From Ferdinandcohnia salidurans (GTDB taxonomy: Bacteria; Bacillota; Bacilli; Bacillales; Bacillaceae_L), in the NCBI RefSeq assembly GCF_042680725.1, contig NZ_JBHUEK010000020.1, forward strand, positions 1 through 64,000: 64,000 nucleotides of DNA, written 5' to 3'. Of this stretch, positions 44,218 to 52,680 are shown piece by piece. The stretch's first letter is position 1, and each line of letters begins with the position of its first letter. Both the position numbers and the translations under genes were made by a program. The notes beneath the pieces are model-generated. The model made no database searches and had not been told where the DNA came from. It was given only the letters and a program-made list of their open reading frames with translations.

Positions 44218-45414
44218 ATGAGTAATGATCGATTAAGTCCCGCATTAGGAGCAGAGCGGATTCACTCAATTGATGTGATAAGAGGGTTAGCAATATTAGG
44301 GATATTTTTTGTCAATATGCCATCGTTTTTTGCACCGATTCTCTATTTAAATCCAGCAACATGGTGGATAGGGGAACTCAATCAGTGGACAAATAGTATC
44401 ATTGATATTTTTGCACAAGCTAGTTTTTATACTTTATTTTCATTTCTTTTTGGCTTTGGTTTTATTTTGTTTAAGGAAAGAGCAGTTGCTAAAGGCTATT
44501 CATTTTATCCATTGATTTCAAGAAGATTAATTGTGCTATTGCTTTTTGGATGTTTACATGCATTCTTTGTTTGGCACGGTGATATTTTAATCACATATGC
44601 TGTAATTGGCGCGATTTTACTATTATTTCATAAAGCAAAGCCGATTACCTTGCTTATTTGGGCATTAGTCCTTATCTTTGTACCCAATGTCGTTCTCGGT
44701 GGACTTATGTTTGTAGCGGTCTTGTTTGAACCAGATTTAAATGCTGTTATGTACAATGAACAGCTTGCTTTAAAATCAGCAGAAATTTATGCAAACGGTG
44801 GTTTTTGGGAGATTACGATTCAAAGATTTCAAGATTGGTATTTTGTGAATAACGTTGCAAGCATTTTTGTAATGATCATTACATTGCTACCAATGTTCCT
44901 CCTAGGTGCCTTTATCGCTAAGAAAAAATGGTTTGAAGGCCGTGATGAGGATGTTAAGAAGGTTAAGTTTCTTTGGTTAACCGCACTGGTAATTGGGGTT
45001 CCAATGAAATTGCTACCCTATTACACGGCTAAAAATCCGGCAACTGATTATTTACAGGATACAATCGGTGGTCCGAGCACTGCTCTTTTATATGCAACGT
45101 CGATAGTCCTGTTAATGAGATTACCCGTTTGGAAAAGGCTGCTATCTCCACTTGCTCTTGTTGGAAGGCTTTCGCTGAGTAATTATCTATTCCAATCAAT
45201 AGTCTGTACCTTATTGTTTTATGGCTATGGTTTTGGATTATATGGCAAGATACAGCCATTTACAGGTTTCCTACTTACTATTGGCATTTACATTGTTCAA
45301 GTCATCCTAAGTTATTTCTGGTTGAAAAAATTCCGATACGGTCCATTTGAATGGGTTTGGAGATCATTAACATATGCTAATAAGGTTGATATAAGAAAAA
45401 AGGCTATTCGCTAA
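44218..45414 (+). CDS. DUF418 family membrane protein
   Basis: A 398-residue protein with about nine membrane segments. It opens ERIHSIDVIRGLAILGIFFVNMPSF, the typical DUF418/acyltransferase-like start, and ends with the DUF418 C-terminal region SYFWLKKFRYGPFEWVWRSLTY. Similar to B. subtilis YxaH/YrkO. AAGGAG precedes the ATG. Function unknown; a membrane acyltransferase or transporter role has been suggested for related folds. Confidence 0.9.
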   Translation: MSNDRLSPALGAERIHSIDVIRGLAILGIFFVNMPSFFAPILYLNPATWWIGELNQWTNSIIDIFAQASFYTLFSFLFGFGFILFKERAVAKGYSFYPLISRRLIVLLLFGCLHAFFVWHGDILITYAVIGAILLLFHKAKPITLLIWALVLIFVPNVVLGGLMFVAVLFEPDLNAVMYNEQLALKSAEIYANGGFWEITIQRFQDWYFVNNVASIFVMIITLLPMFLLGAFIAKKKWFEGRDEDVKKVKFLWLTALVIGVPMKLLPYYTAKNPATDYLQDTIGGPSTALLYATSIVLLMRLPVWKRLLSPLALVGRLSLSNYLFQSIVCTLLFYGYGFGLYGKIQPFTGFLLTIGIYIVQVILSYFWLKKFRYGPFEWVWRSLTYANKVDIRKKAIR

Positions 45415-45428
45415 TGCGAATAGTCTTT
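45396..45428. terminator. Bidirectional terminator
   Basis: AAAAAGGCTATTCGC/GCGAATAGTCTTTT hairpin between the DUF418 gene and the minus-strand Spo0E-like gene. It overlaps the last codons of the DUF418 gene. Confidence 0.82.
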
Positions 45429-45596
45429 TCAATTTACCATCTTTAGTTTTTTTTGTTTTGTCTTTTGATAAATATTCAATAATTGATCTAACTCTTGACT
45501 ACACTTTACTGTCTCCCAAGCAGTAAAGCCGTGCCGATTTGCTAAAACTGTCATTTTTCGGCGTTTTAATTCAATTGCAATCTTCAACATGAACAT
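45429..45596 (-). CDS. Spo0E-like aspartyl-phosphate phosphatase (YisI-like)
   Basis: A 55-residue two-helix protein. The Spo0E family signature SQELDQLLNIY lies in the second helix (in the family the SQELD motif contacts phosphorylated Spo0A). The first helix is MLKIAIELKRRKMTVLANRHG. Starting at 45596 places GGAG 8 bases upstream; ATG 45602 is too close to it. B. subtilis has the Spo0E-like yisI in this same neighbourhood beside yisK. It should dephosphorylate Spo0A and delay sporulation. Confidence 0.85.
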   Translation of the reverse strand: MFMLKIAIELKRRKMTVLANRHGFTAWETVKCSQELDQLLNIYQKTKQKKLKMVN

Positions 45597-45766
45597 TTTC
45601 ATTTCTCCATTTTTTTTAGTACATTGTAATCATGAACGCTTAGACTAAAGTAGTACATACAAGCTTTGTACCATTATTATACCTGCCTTTACAGGGATTA
45701 AAACAGGTTCGCTAAAACCTCTTAAAATGTTACAAAAACAAACAAAATTCTACAAAAAGTATAGAA

Positions 45767-45794
45767 AGAGGAATTTCAACATCGAAAATAGAAT
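45767..45794 (+). promoter_or_regulatory. Sigma-H promoter of yisK (candidate)
   Basis: AGAGGAATT, a 12-bp spacer, then ATAGAAT: a full match to the sigma-H consensus RNAGGAWWW-N11-12-RNNGAAT. As I recall, yisK is a sigma-H gene in B. subtilis. Confidence 0.68.
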
Positions 45795-45825
45795 AAAGTA
45801 AAAGACTAAATAAGAGGTGATGAAA

Positions 45826-46731
45826 ATGAGGTTTGTAACAGCTGAAAAGAATGGAAAACAATTTATTGGAATTGTAAATGAGGAGCTTAATCAAGTAATA
45901 GATGTAAAAGTTGCTGAGATGAAAATGAATGGCACAACAACTATTCCAGAAACAATGATTGAAGTGATAGCTCAAGGGGAAGAGTGTCTTGAAAGAGTTC
46001 AGGAAATTGAATTGTGGGTCCGCGAAAATCCTGATACAGATTGTATTTACCCTATCGAAGAAATGTCATTAAAGGCTCCAATCCCAAGACCGCGCAAAAA
46101 TATTTTCTGTGTCGGCAAAAATTATGCAGAACACGTCATTGAAATGGGAAGTGCAAAGGATATCCCAGAGCATGTTGTAATGTTCACAAAAACACCAACA
46201 ACAGTAGTTGGTCCAGAGGAGACTGTACTAAATCATAAACATATCACTGAACAGCTAGATTACGAGGGAGAGTTAGCTATTGTTATTGGCAAAACGGGTC
46301 GAGGCATTAAAGAAAGTGAAGCTTTTGACTATGTTTTTGGATATACAATCTTAAACGATATAACAGCCCGTGATATTCAATCAAGACATAAACAATTTTT
46401 TCTTGGAAAAAGCCTAGATACGACATGTCCAATGGGTCCAGTGCTAGTACATAAATCATTGATCCCAGATCCAAGTAATCTGTCCGTAAAAACGGAGGTA
46501 AATGGGGAGGTTCGTCAGTCAGGTAATACAAGTCAATTGATTTTCCCGATTGAAACGATTATTTCGGTCATTTCACAAGGAATGACACTCGAAGCTGGAG
46601 ATATTATTGCTACAGGTACACCATCCGGAGTGGGTAAAGGCTTTAATCCGCCACGCTTCCTAAAAGGTGGAGACGTCATTGAAATTACAATTGACGGCCT
46701 TGGAACATTGCGTAATAAAATTGAGGAATAA
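45826..46731 (+). CDS. yisK: Fumarylacetoacetate hydrolase-fold protein YisK
   Basis: A 301-residue FAH-superfamily enzyme. The N-terminal small domain is followed by the catalytic domain starting CVGKNYAEHVIEMG. Metal ligands lie in DYEGELAIVIGK (two Glu) and NDITARDIQ (Asp); the end is GTPSGVGKG. B. subtilis YisK has been described as an oxaloacetate decarboxylase and, when overproduced, alters cell shape through Mbl. Start 45826 sits 6 bases after AAGAGGTG. Confidence 0.92.
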   Translation: MRFVTAEKNGKQFIGIVNEELNQVIDVKVAEMKMNGTTTIPETMIEVIAQGEECLERVQEIELWVRENPDTDCIYPIEEMSLKAPIPRPRKNIFCVGKNYAEHVIEMGSAKDIPEHVVMFTKTPTTVVGPEETVLNHKHITEQLDYEGELAIVIGKTGRGIKESEAFDYVFGYTILNDITARDIQSRHKQFFLGKSLDTTCPMGPVLVHKSLIPDPSNLSVKTEVNGEVRQSGNTSQLIFPIETIISVISQGMTLEAGDIIATGTPSGVGKGFNPPRFLKGGDVIEITIDGLGTLRNKIEE

Positions 46732-46867
46732 TTGAAAGGAATACGATTTCACAAAAAAGACATATTTACTATGTGCATAGTGAAAAAGGATAGATGTAAC
46801 CTTTTGAAATTCCTGATAAACATGCTATGATAATCTCTGGGATAAAAAAGAAAAGGAGGAGTAGTAC

Positions 46868-47236
46868 ATGACTGTGAACACTCACGCACATGTTACCTCT
46901 TGGGTAGTTGCTATTATTCTATTTGTGATTGCAGCAACAGTTCTAAATAAGGCAGGAAAAGAAAAGTCACAAAAAATTGTTAAAATGACATTACGTTTAT
47001 TTTATCTATTCATTTTAGCAACAGGTGCACTGCTTTTATTTGGTGGAGTTGTAATTGACGGTGAATACATAGGTAAAGCAGTACTTGGCATATTAACAAT
47101 TGGATTTATGGAAATGATCTTAGCACGCTCCAGTAAGGGAAAACCAAATGGACTCTTCTGGGTATTGTTTATTATTGTATTAATCTTAACCATTGTGTTA
47201 GGAGCAAAACTCCCACTAGGTATGTGGAGATTCTAA
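46868..47236 (+). CDS. yisL: UPF0344 membrane protein YisL
   Basis: A 122-residue protein with four membrane segments. It opens HAHVTSWVVAIILFV and has MTLRLFYLFILATGA and GILTIGFMEMIL, close to B. subtilis YisL, which also follows yisK. AAAGGAGGAG precedes the ATG. Function unknown. Confidence 0.93.
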   Translation: MTVNTHAHVTSWVVAIILFVIAATVLNKAGKEKSQKIVKMTLRLFYLFILATGALLLFGGVVIDGEYIGKAVLGILTIGFMEMILARSSKGKPNGLFWVLFIIVLILTIVLGAKLPLGMWRF

Positions 47237-47246
47237 AAAATTTGTG

Positions 47247-47280
47247 AAAAAGCTACCATTCGTGGTAGCTTTTTCTTTTT
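47247..47280 (+). terminator. Rho-independent terminator after yisL
   Basis: AAAAAGCTACCA-TTCG-TGGTAGCTTTTT, then more T. Confidence 0.93.
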
Positions 47281-47351
47281 TTTTCTATGTTTTTCGACAA
47301 AATCTATGCTATCTTTATGAATAGATATACATACTTCTTGAGGGAAAAAGA

Positions 47352-48800
47352 GTGGTGAATCTCGTATTGAGAACGAATAGCTTTGTGTATAAACAATTGA
47401 TAGATATCAGTGAATTAATAGAGCAACACCAACTTACTACCGAAAAATATAAAACTATTGAAGCTTTTTATGAAAAAAAGGCTGAGGAAAAGATTACGCG
47501 TTTAGCCTTTTATGATGCTGACACTGGCTTACCGAATCGTCAGCATTTTACGAATCAAGTAGAGGAATATGTGAAAAGGTTTAAGCAGAAAAAGAAACAT
47601 AATAAATTTGCTGTGTTATTTATAGATTTAGACCGTTTCAAAATTATTAATGATACAGTGGGGCATTATGCAGGGGATATTATATTAAAGGAACTTGCAA
47701 ATCGGATTAAAGCGTTACTCCCCAATAAGAGCTATCTTGCAAGATTTAGTGGTGATAAATTTACGATTTTAATAACCAATGATGTTGAGGTTGAAAAGAT
47801 TGTTGACCTTGGACAAAGTCTTTTGCATGATATCGCTAAACCAATTATGTTTGAAGCACGTGAGTTCTTTTTAACGGGGAGTATTGGAGCTAGTTTTTAT
47901 CCTAATGATGGTATAACAACTGAATTGTTATTTAAGCATGCTGATACCGCGATGAACCTTGCAAAGCAGCAAGGTGGGAATAAAATGAAATTCTACCGCG
48001 CCGAAATGAATCAGCAAGTATTGTATAAGCTTGAGCTTGAAGGTTATTTGCGCAGAGCCCTTGAGAAAAGTGAATTTCATTTATGCTACCAGCCCCTTAT
48101 AGATTTGGCCACAGGGAGGGTCTATGGCAGTGAAGCTCTCTTAAGATGGGAACATCCAAAGCTTGGCCTAGTTTCACCAGGGGAATTCATTCCGTTAGCT
48201 GAAGAAACAGGTTTGATTCATGATATCGGCAAATGGGTTTTAACAAAAGCCTGTCAGGAGAATAAAAAATGGCATGATATGGGGTATGATTATTTAACTA
48301 TTGCCGTTAATGTATCTGCTAATCAGTTTCAACAAATAAGCTTTATCGATGAGGTGAAGGAGGCATTATTTGAAACAGGTCTTCCACCGCAATTTTTAAC
48401 ACTTGAGCTTACAGAAGGTGTGATGCTTCGAAATATCACACACAGTGTATTTGTAATGAAAGAGCTGCAAAAGCTTGGTGTAAAGGTATCTATTGATGAT
48501 TTTGGAACGGGTTATTCATCTTTAAGTTATTTGAAGGATTTACCTATCAATACCCTGAAAATTGATCGGACCTTTATTAATAATCTGAAGGTCAATACCT
48601 CTGACATCGCGATCGTTAAGGCGATTATTACGATGGGACATGGTTTATCTGTGAAGGTAGTGGCTGAAGGTGTTGAAACCGATGAACAAATCGAATTACT
48701 AAAAGAACTTGATTGCCATTATGCACAAGGATTTTATATCGACAAACCAATGAAAAGTGAAGAATTTGAGAATGGATTAGCTAAACTTAAGGCATTGTAA
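47352..48800 (+). CDS. c-di-GMP phosphodiesterase: EAL domain with degenerate GGDEF
   Basis: A 482-residue cytoplasmic signalling protein. A short N-terminal helix is followed by a GGDEF domain (about 48-215) whose active-site loop reads SGDKF (133-137) instead of GGDEF, so cyclase activity is doubtful, although DLDRFKIINDTVGHYAGD is kept. The EAL domain (about 230-480) has intact EAL (261-263), ELTEG, DDFGTGYSSL, KIDRTF and VVAEGVE. It therefore probably hydrolyses c-di-GMP, with the first domain perhaps binding GTP. GAGG lies 8 bases before the GTG. No sensor domain. Confidence 0.9.
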   Translation: MVNLVLRTNSFVYKQLIDISELIEQHQLTTEKYKTIEAFYEKKAEEKITRLAFYDADTGLPNRQHFTNQVEEYVKRFKQKKKHNKFAVLFIDLDRFKIINDTVGHYAGDIILKELANRIKALLPNKSYLARFSGDKFTILITNDVEVEKIVDLGQSLLHDIAKPIMFEAREFFLTGSIGASFYPNDGITTELLFKHADTAMNLAKQQGGNKMKFYRAEMNQQVLYKLELEGYLRRALEKSEFHLCYQPLIDLATGRVYGSEALLRWEHPKLGLVSPGEFIPLAEETGLIHDIGKWVLTKACQENKKWHDMGYDYLTIAVNVSANQFQQISFIDEVKEALFETGLPPQFLTLELTEGVMLRNITHSVFVMKELQKLGVKVSIDDFGTGYSSLSYLKDLPINTLKIDRTFINNLKVNTSDIAIVKAIITMGHGLSVKVVAEGVETDEQIELLKELDCHYAQGFYIDKPMKSEEFENGLAKLKAL

Positions 48801-48806
48801 ATATAA

Positions 48807-48832
48807 AGGGCTGTTCACGGATGAACAGCCCT
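48807..48832 (+). terminator. Terminator-like hairpin after the EAL gene
   Basis: AGGGCTGTTCA-CGGA-TGAACAGCCCT perfect stem; the following T-run is weak (ATTATTAT). Confidence 0.7.
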
Positions 48833-48843
48833 ATTATTATCAT

Positions 48844-48962
48844 GTCTAGCTCCAGGCGCCATCGGCTCTCTGGTCTAAGTCAATCGCTTCGGAAGGTAAA
48901 ATGCACCTTCTGTCAGCGCTTGCCTTATGCTTGTCGCCTAAAGCTGAGCGCCTTGCGCTTTT
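48844..48962. repeat. Dispersed Bacillaceae intergenic repeat
   Basis: The sequence from GTCTAGCTCCAGGCGCC to GAGCGCCTTGCGCTTTT has the framing of a short element I recall from many Bacillus-group intergenic regions (TAGCTCCAG.GCC ... GCGCTTGCGCTTTT). Inside is GAAGGT-N7-ACCTTC (48891-48909). It is more GC-rich than its surroundings and has no ORF. Confidence 0.6.
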
Positions 48963-48963
48963 A

Positions 48964-49527
48964 TTATTTGCATAATGTTGAAAGTACCGCTCTTTTTCCA
49001 TTTGCTAACGTAAATTCAAAACGATCCTTCTTTAATTTTCCTCGTGAAAAGTGATGGTGAACAGATAGGAGCATTTCTGTATTATCAAACATAATAAAAT
49101 TAACACCCTCATTTTCACCATTGTCTTGTTGGTACATCAATTGATTATGACAATGGATGCAATCATATAATGAAAAGGAAAGTTTATTTAAGGTAGACGT
49201 AAAGCGTAAAAACTGATCTTCTGAGAAATTCTCCAAAAGTTCCTTATAAGCAAGGGATAATTTTTTGCGAAAACGAAGGCAGTCCCCATTATCAAGCTTG
49301 TAAAAATAATTATTCATTTGGATAAGGCCATCCTCCACAAAAATGCCTTTTTCCCATTTGTTCAAAGTGAAAACTTCTACTTCCTTCCCAATCATTTCTT
49401 CAAGCATCGATGCTTCATCTGTTTCTGCATCAAAGAAGATCCACTGGTCATTTATACATTCAGTCGTTCCCATAATAAAAGAGCGTTTTTGTTCATTTAT
49501 GCTGCCGAGACGTTGTTGTAAATCCAA
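48964..49527 (-). CDS. Hypothetical protein, possibly YisN/DUF2777
   Basis: A 187-residue cytoplasmic protein without signal or membrane segments. The first part looks like a small beta domain (IGKEVEVFTLNKWEKGIFVEDG), the second has CIHCHNQLMY, a CxxCH pair that might bind metal. TTG at 49527 is preferred because GGAGG is 7 bases upstream; upstream ATGs have no binding site. In B. subtilis yisN (DUF2777) is in the equivalent place between yisL and yisQ; I make that link from position and size only. Confidence 0.7.
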   Translation of the reverse strand: MDLQQRLGSINEQKRSFIMGTTECINDQWIFFDAETDEASMLEEMIGKEVEVFTLNKWEKGIFVEDGLIQMNNYFYKLDNGDCLRFRKKLSLAYKELLENFSEDQFLRFTSTLNKLSFSLYDCIHCHNQLMYQQDNGENEGVNFIMFDNTEMLLSVHHHFSRGKLKKDRFEFTLANGKRAVLSTLCK

Positions 49528-49651
49528 TGCAAATCCTCCATCCATCATGTGTTATCTATAATAAGTTGTGTTATCCTCTTTTTAGACAAAAAGAAGGAAA
49601 TTTATAACCAAGGATTTTACCCATAGTTTGGATTATTTCCTTCATAAAAAA

Positions 49652-49676
49652 AACAGCCTGATTCATTCAGGCTGTT
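49652..49676 (-). terminator. Terminator of the MATE gene
   Basis: AACAGCCTGA/TCAGGCTGTT hairpin followed on the minus strand by T8. It overlaps the last codons of the gene. Confidence 0.88.
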
Positions 49677-51037
49677 ATGTTTGCATTCTCAACAGGTGTA
49701 ACAAATGATTTCTTTTCCCAAGCCCGAGAACGCCATCTCCACAGCATTACGATACCACGGAGCCATTCATCCACAATAAAGGAAATCCAAACACCTATTA
49801 ATCCTAATTCAAAATGAACTCCAAGCACATAGGCAATTGGTACACAAATCCCCCACATCGAAAGAATTCCCATATAAACCGGTAATTTAACATCTCCAGC
49901 CGCCCTTAATGCATTAATAAGAACAAGATTAAAGGCTCGGCCGGGTTCAAGAATGATGGTTAAAAGAATAAGGACACCACCGGTTTTTATAATGTCTTGG
50001 TTATTTGTAAAGATAGAGAGCAGTGGTACTTTAAAGATTGAAAATACAATTGCCATGACAGCAGAGATTAAAATGGCGAGCTTTAGACTTTTTATTGCCC
50101 TTAGATATGCATCGTTTATCTGCCGGGCTCCGATCATTTGTCCAACTAATATCTGTGTTCCCTGACTAATCGCAATACTAAATAAAAAAATGAACATCAT
50201 TAAGTTCTGTGCGTATACCTTCGTCGTCAGCGCTTGTGTCCCCATAATTGTAATGAAATACGTGATAATCATCTGGGAGGAATTATAAGAGAGTTGTTCA
50301 CCGGCAGAAGGTATCCCTATTTTAAGAAGGTTTTGGATATGTTGTTTTGGTAAAGTGAACACCTTTTTAAATGGAAGACCATGATCTACTCGTTTGATTA
50401 AGAGATAGGTGATAACAAGTAAGCCGACTAATCTACTGACAGAAGTAGAAATAGCAACCCCTTCAACCCCGAGTACTGGCAATCCAAAAGGACCAAAGAT
50501 AAAAATATAGTTACCAATCACATTAAGGATATTCATCCCAATCGTTACGTACATGGTGTCCCGTGTAAAACCATAGCTTCTTATGACAGCCCCAATCGTC
50601 ATAATAAGTGCTTGGAGGAAGGAGAATAAACCTACTATTCTCAGATAGCTATCTGCTTCGTCTAATAATTCAACAGGCAAATCCATTAAGAGCAAAAGCT
50701 TCTTACTCCAAACAAAAACGATAAGACTTAAAATAAGACCAAATATCAGGTTCGCAATAACTGAGACAACCGAAACTTCGGCAGCGCTTTTTTCATTATT
50801 TGCACCAAAATGTTGGGCCACTAAAACGGCTGTACCGGTTGCGATAAATCCAAACATGACAATAATTAATGATAAGATTTGGTTTGCTACCCCAACAGCC
50901 GCAACTGAATTATCGGAATACATGCTTAGCATTAATGTATCAGCATTTCCCATTAACATATGTAGAAGTAATTCAATAAAAATTGGCCATGTCAATGCAA
51001 ACAGTGTTAATTTTTTTGTATTGATAGAAGTTTCCAA
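49667..51037 (-). CDS. MATE family efflux transporter (YisQ-like)
   Basis: A 456-residue exporter with about twelve membrane segments in two similar halves. FALTWPIFIELLLHMLMGNADTLMLS opens the first half, as usual for MATE proteins, and AISQGTQILVGQMIGAR marks the second. TTG at 51037 lies 8 bases from AAGGGAG; the GTG at 51046 overlaps that site. B. subtilis yisQ, a MATE gene, is in the same region. Probably cation-coupled drug or metabolite export. Confidence 0.9.
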   Translation of the reverse strand: METSINTKKLTLFALTWPIFIELLLHMLMGNADTLMLSMYSDNSVAAVGVANQILSLIIVMFGFIATGTAVLVAQHFGANNEKSAAEVSVVSVIANLIFGLILSLIVFVWSKKLLLLMDLPVELLDEADSYLRIVGLFSFLQALIMTIGAVIRSYGFTRDTMYVTIGMNILNVIGNYIFIFGPFGLPVLGVEGVAISTSVSRLVGLLVITYLLIKRVDHGLPFKKVFTLPKQHIQNLLKIGIPSAGEQLSYNSSQMIITYFITIMGTQALTTKVYAQNLMMFIFLFSIAISQGTQILVGQMIGARQINDAYLRAIKSLKLAILISAVMAIVFSIFKVPLLSIFTNNQDIIKTGGVLILLTIILEPGRAFNLVLINALRAAGDVKLPVYMGILSMWGICVPIAYVLGVHFELGLIGVWISFIVDEWLRGIVMLWRWRSRAWEKKSFVTPVENANITA

Positions 51038-51248
51038 GCGGTCCACTCCCTTGTTTCATAAGTGTAAAACTATAATAGTTTATCACAGTTTAAGGAGGGA
51101 AAGATACGTAATTTTTTTGGGGATAATCCCGAATTTTTTAGATATTAAATTTGTACAAAATTTGAACAAACCGTTGTTATATTTGATTTTCAGGGGGGAA
51201 AAGGTTACTTTTAAGTATGATGATTACTAATACGATAGGGGTTAAATG

Positions 51249-52637
51249 ATGAAGAAAAAGTTATACATAGTAGCGTTTCTACTACCAATGTTATTTATGT
51301 TAGCCATGCCTGTTGTGGCTGCTGATGATTTTAGGATAGAAGAAGAAAGCATTTATTACATAGTGGTCGATCGATTTAATAATGGAGAAAGTATGAATGA
51401 TCTTGATGTGGATCGTTCAAATCCAATCGCCTACCATGGAGGAGACATTCAGGGGATTATTGGAAAACTTGATTACATCAAGGATATGGGGTTTACCTCA
51501 CTATTATTATCTCCTGTTTTTGAAAATGATTCGAATACATTTTATCCGTATCTTGTAACTGACAGACAAGAAATCAATAAGCATTTTGGTACGAAGGATG
51601 ATTTAAAACAACTTGTAAAAGAAGCACATGAGAAGGATATGAAGATTATTCTAGACCTTGGAATCAATTCAAACGAAGGTCCTCTTGATGGTGAATTAGT
51701 ACAGACAGCATTAAGCTGGGTTCAAGAAACAGAAATTGACGGATATAAGATAGACCTCATAGAAGGGGTTTCACCAAGTTATATTTCTACATTATCAACA
51801 GAACTTAAATCTAAACAAGAAAATCTAATCTTAATTGGTGAATCTGCTGGTTTAGATAATTTAAGAGAGTTTGAAGCAGCAGGTCTTGATTCAGTTTTCA
51901 ATCCAACACCTTATGAAGGAATCACGAGTTTTAGTGTTCCAGATCAACCTTTTAACAATGTAGATACAATATGGGAACAGAATCAAGAATTTGAAAATAC
52001 TAATTCCTTAATTCATTTCATGGATAACACGAATACAGTTCGATTTACATATTTGGCAACGGAAGCAAATGAGCACCCAGCGCCTCGCTTAAAGTCAGGA
52101 TTGACGTATTTGTTTACAACACCTGGAATTCCTATTGTATTTTATGGAACAGAAATCGCGTTAAATGGAAGTGAGCCGCCAGACAATCTTGGATTAATGG
52201 ATTTTCGAACAGACCAAGAGCTTGTTGAATATATAACTTTGCTATCAAAGATTCGTTCAGGAGTACCAGCATTAACAAAGGGATCCATTGAATTGGTTAA
52301 AAATGATGCAGGTTTATTAGTTTTTAAAAGAGAGTTCGAAGGGCAAATCGCGTTTGTGGCGATTAATAACACAACGAAAACTCAAAGCTTTACTCTAACA
52401 ACTGATCAAGTTGGAGAAGACAAGGAATTAACCGGACTGATTACGGAGGACCTTATCCGTTCGATAGATGGTGAATTTCCTGTTGTTGTCAATCGTGATA
52501 TCTCAGAAGTATTCGTAGTTCGAGACAAAACGAAAATTAATTATACCTTATTCTTTGCTGTATTTATCGTACCAGTGTTAATGATTGGGTTCATTTATTT
52601 AAATAAAAAACGGCATGGACGCCCAAAACCTGAATAA
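51249..52637 (+). CDS. Membrane-anchored alpha-amylase-family protein, probably inactive
   Basis: A 462-residue exported protein: signal peptide (to about 26), a GH13 (beta/alpha)8 barrel beginning ESIYYIVVDRFNNGE, a C-terminal beta domain and one membrane helix near the end with a cytoplasmic KKRHGR tail. Catalytic regions are damaged: region I DLGINS (usually D-V-x-x-N-H), region II GYKIDLIEG (Arg to Lys; Asp kept), region III GES (Glu kept), region IV FMDNTNTVRF where DNHD is expected, so the third catalytic Asp is Asn and its His is Thr. It is probably a glycan-binding pseudoenzyme. ATG 51246 is also possible. Confidence 0.85.
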   Translation: MKKKLYIVAFLLPMLFMLAMPVVAADDFRIEEESIYYIVVDRFNNGESMNDLDVDRSNPIAYHGGDIQGIIGKLDYIKDMGFTSLLLSPVFENDSNTFYPYLVTDRQEINKHFGTKDDLKQLVKEAHEKDMKIILDLGINSNEGPLDGELVQTALSWVQETEIDGYKIDLIEGVSPSYISTLSTELKSKQENLILIGESAGLDNLREFEAAGLDSVFNPTPYEGITSFSVPDQPFNNVDTIWEQNQEFENTNSLIHFMDNTNTVRFTYLATEANEHPAPRLKSGLTYLFTTPGIPIVFYGTEIALNGSEPPDNLGLMDFRTDQELVEYITLLSKIRSGVPALTKGSIELVKNDAGLLVFKREFEGQIAFVAINNTTKTQSFTLTTDQVGEDKELTGLITEDLIRSIDGEFPVVVNRDISEVFVVRDKTKINYTLFFAVFIVPVLMIGFIYLNKKRHGRPKPE

Positions 52638-52641
52638 TAAG

Positions 52642-52680
52642 GAAAGCATCATCCAATCTTTGGATGATGCTTTCTTTTTT
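52642..52680. terminator. Bidirectional terminator
   Basis: GAAAGCATCATCCA/TGGATGATGCTTTC hairpin then T6, between convergent genes. Confidence 0.9.

Noticed and set aside
49318..49561. Two plus-strand frames (67 and 72 aa) over the hypothetical gene
   Set aside because: They lie wholly opposite the minus-strand gene that has a good ribosome binding site, and lack one themselves.
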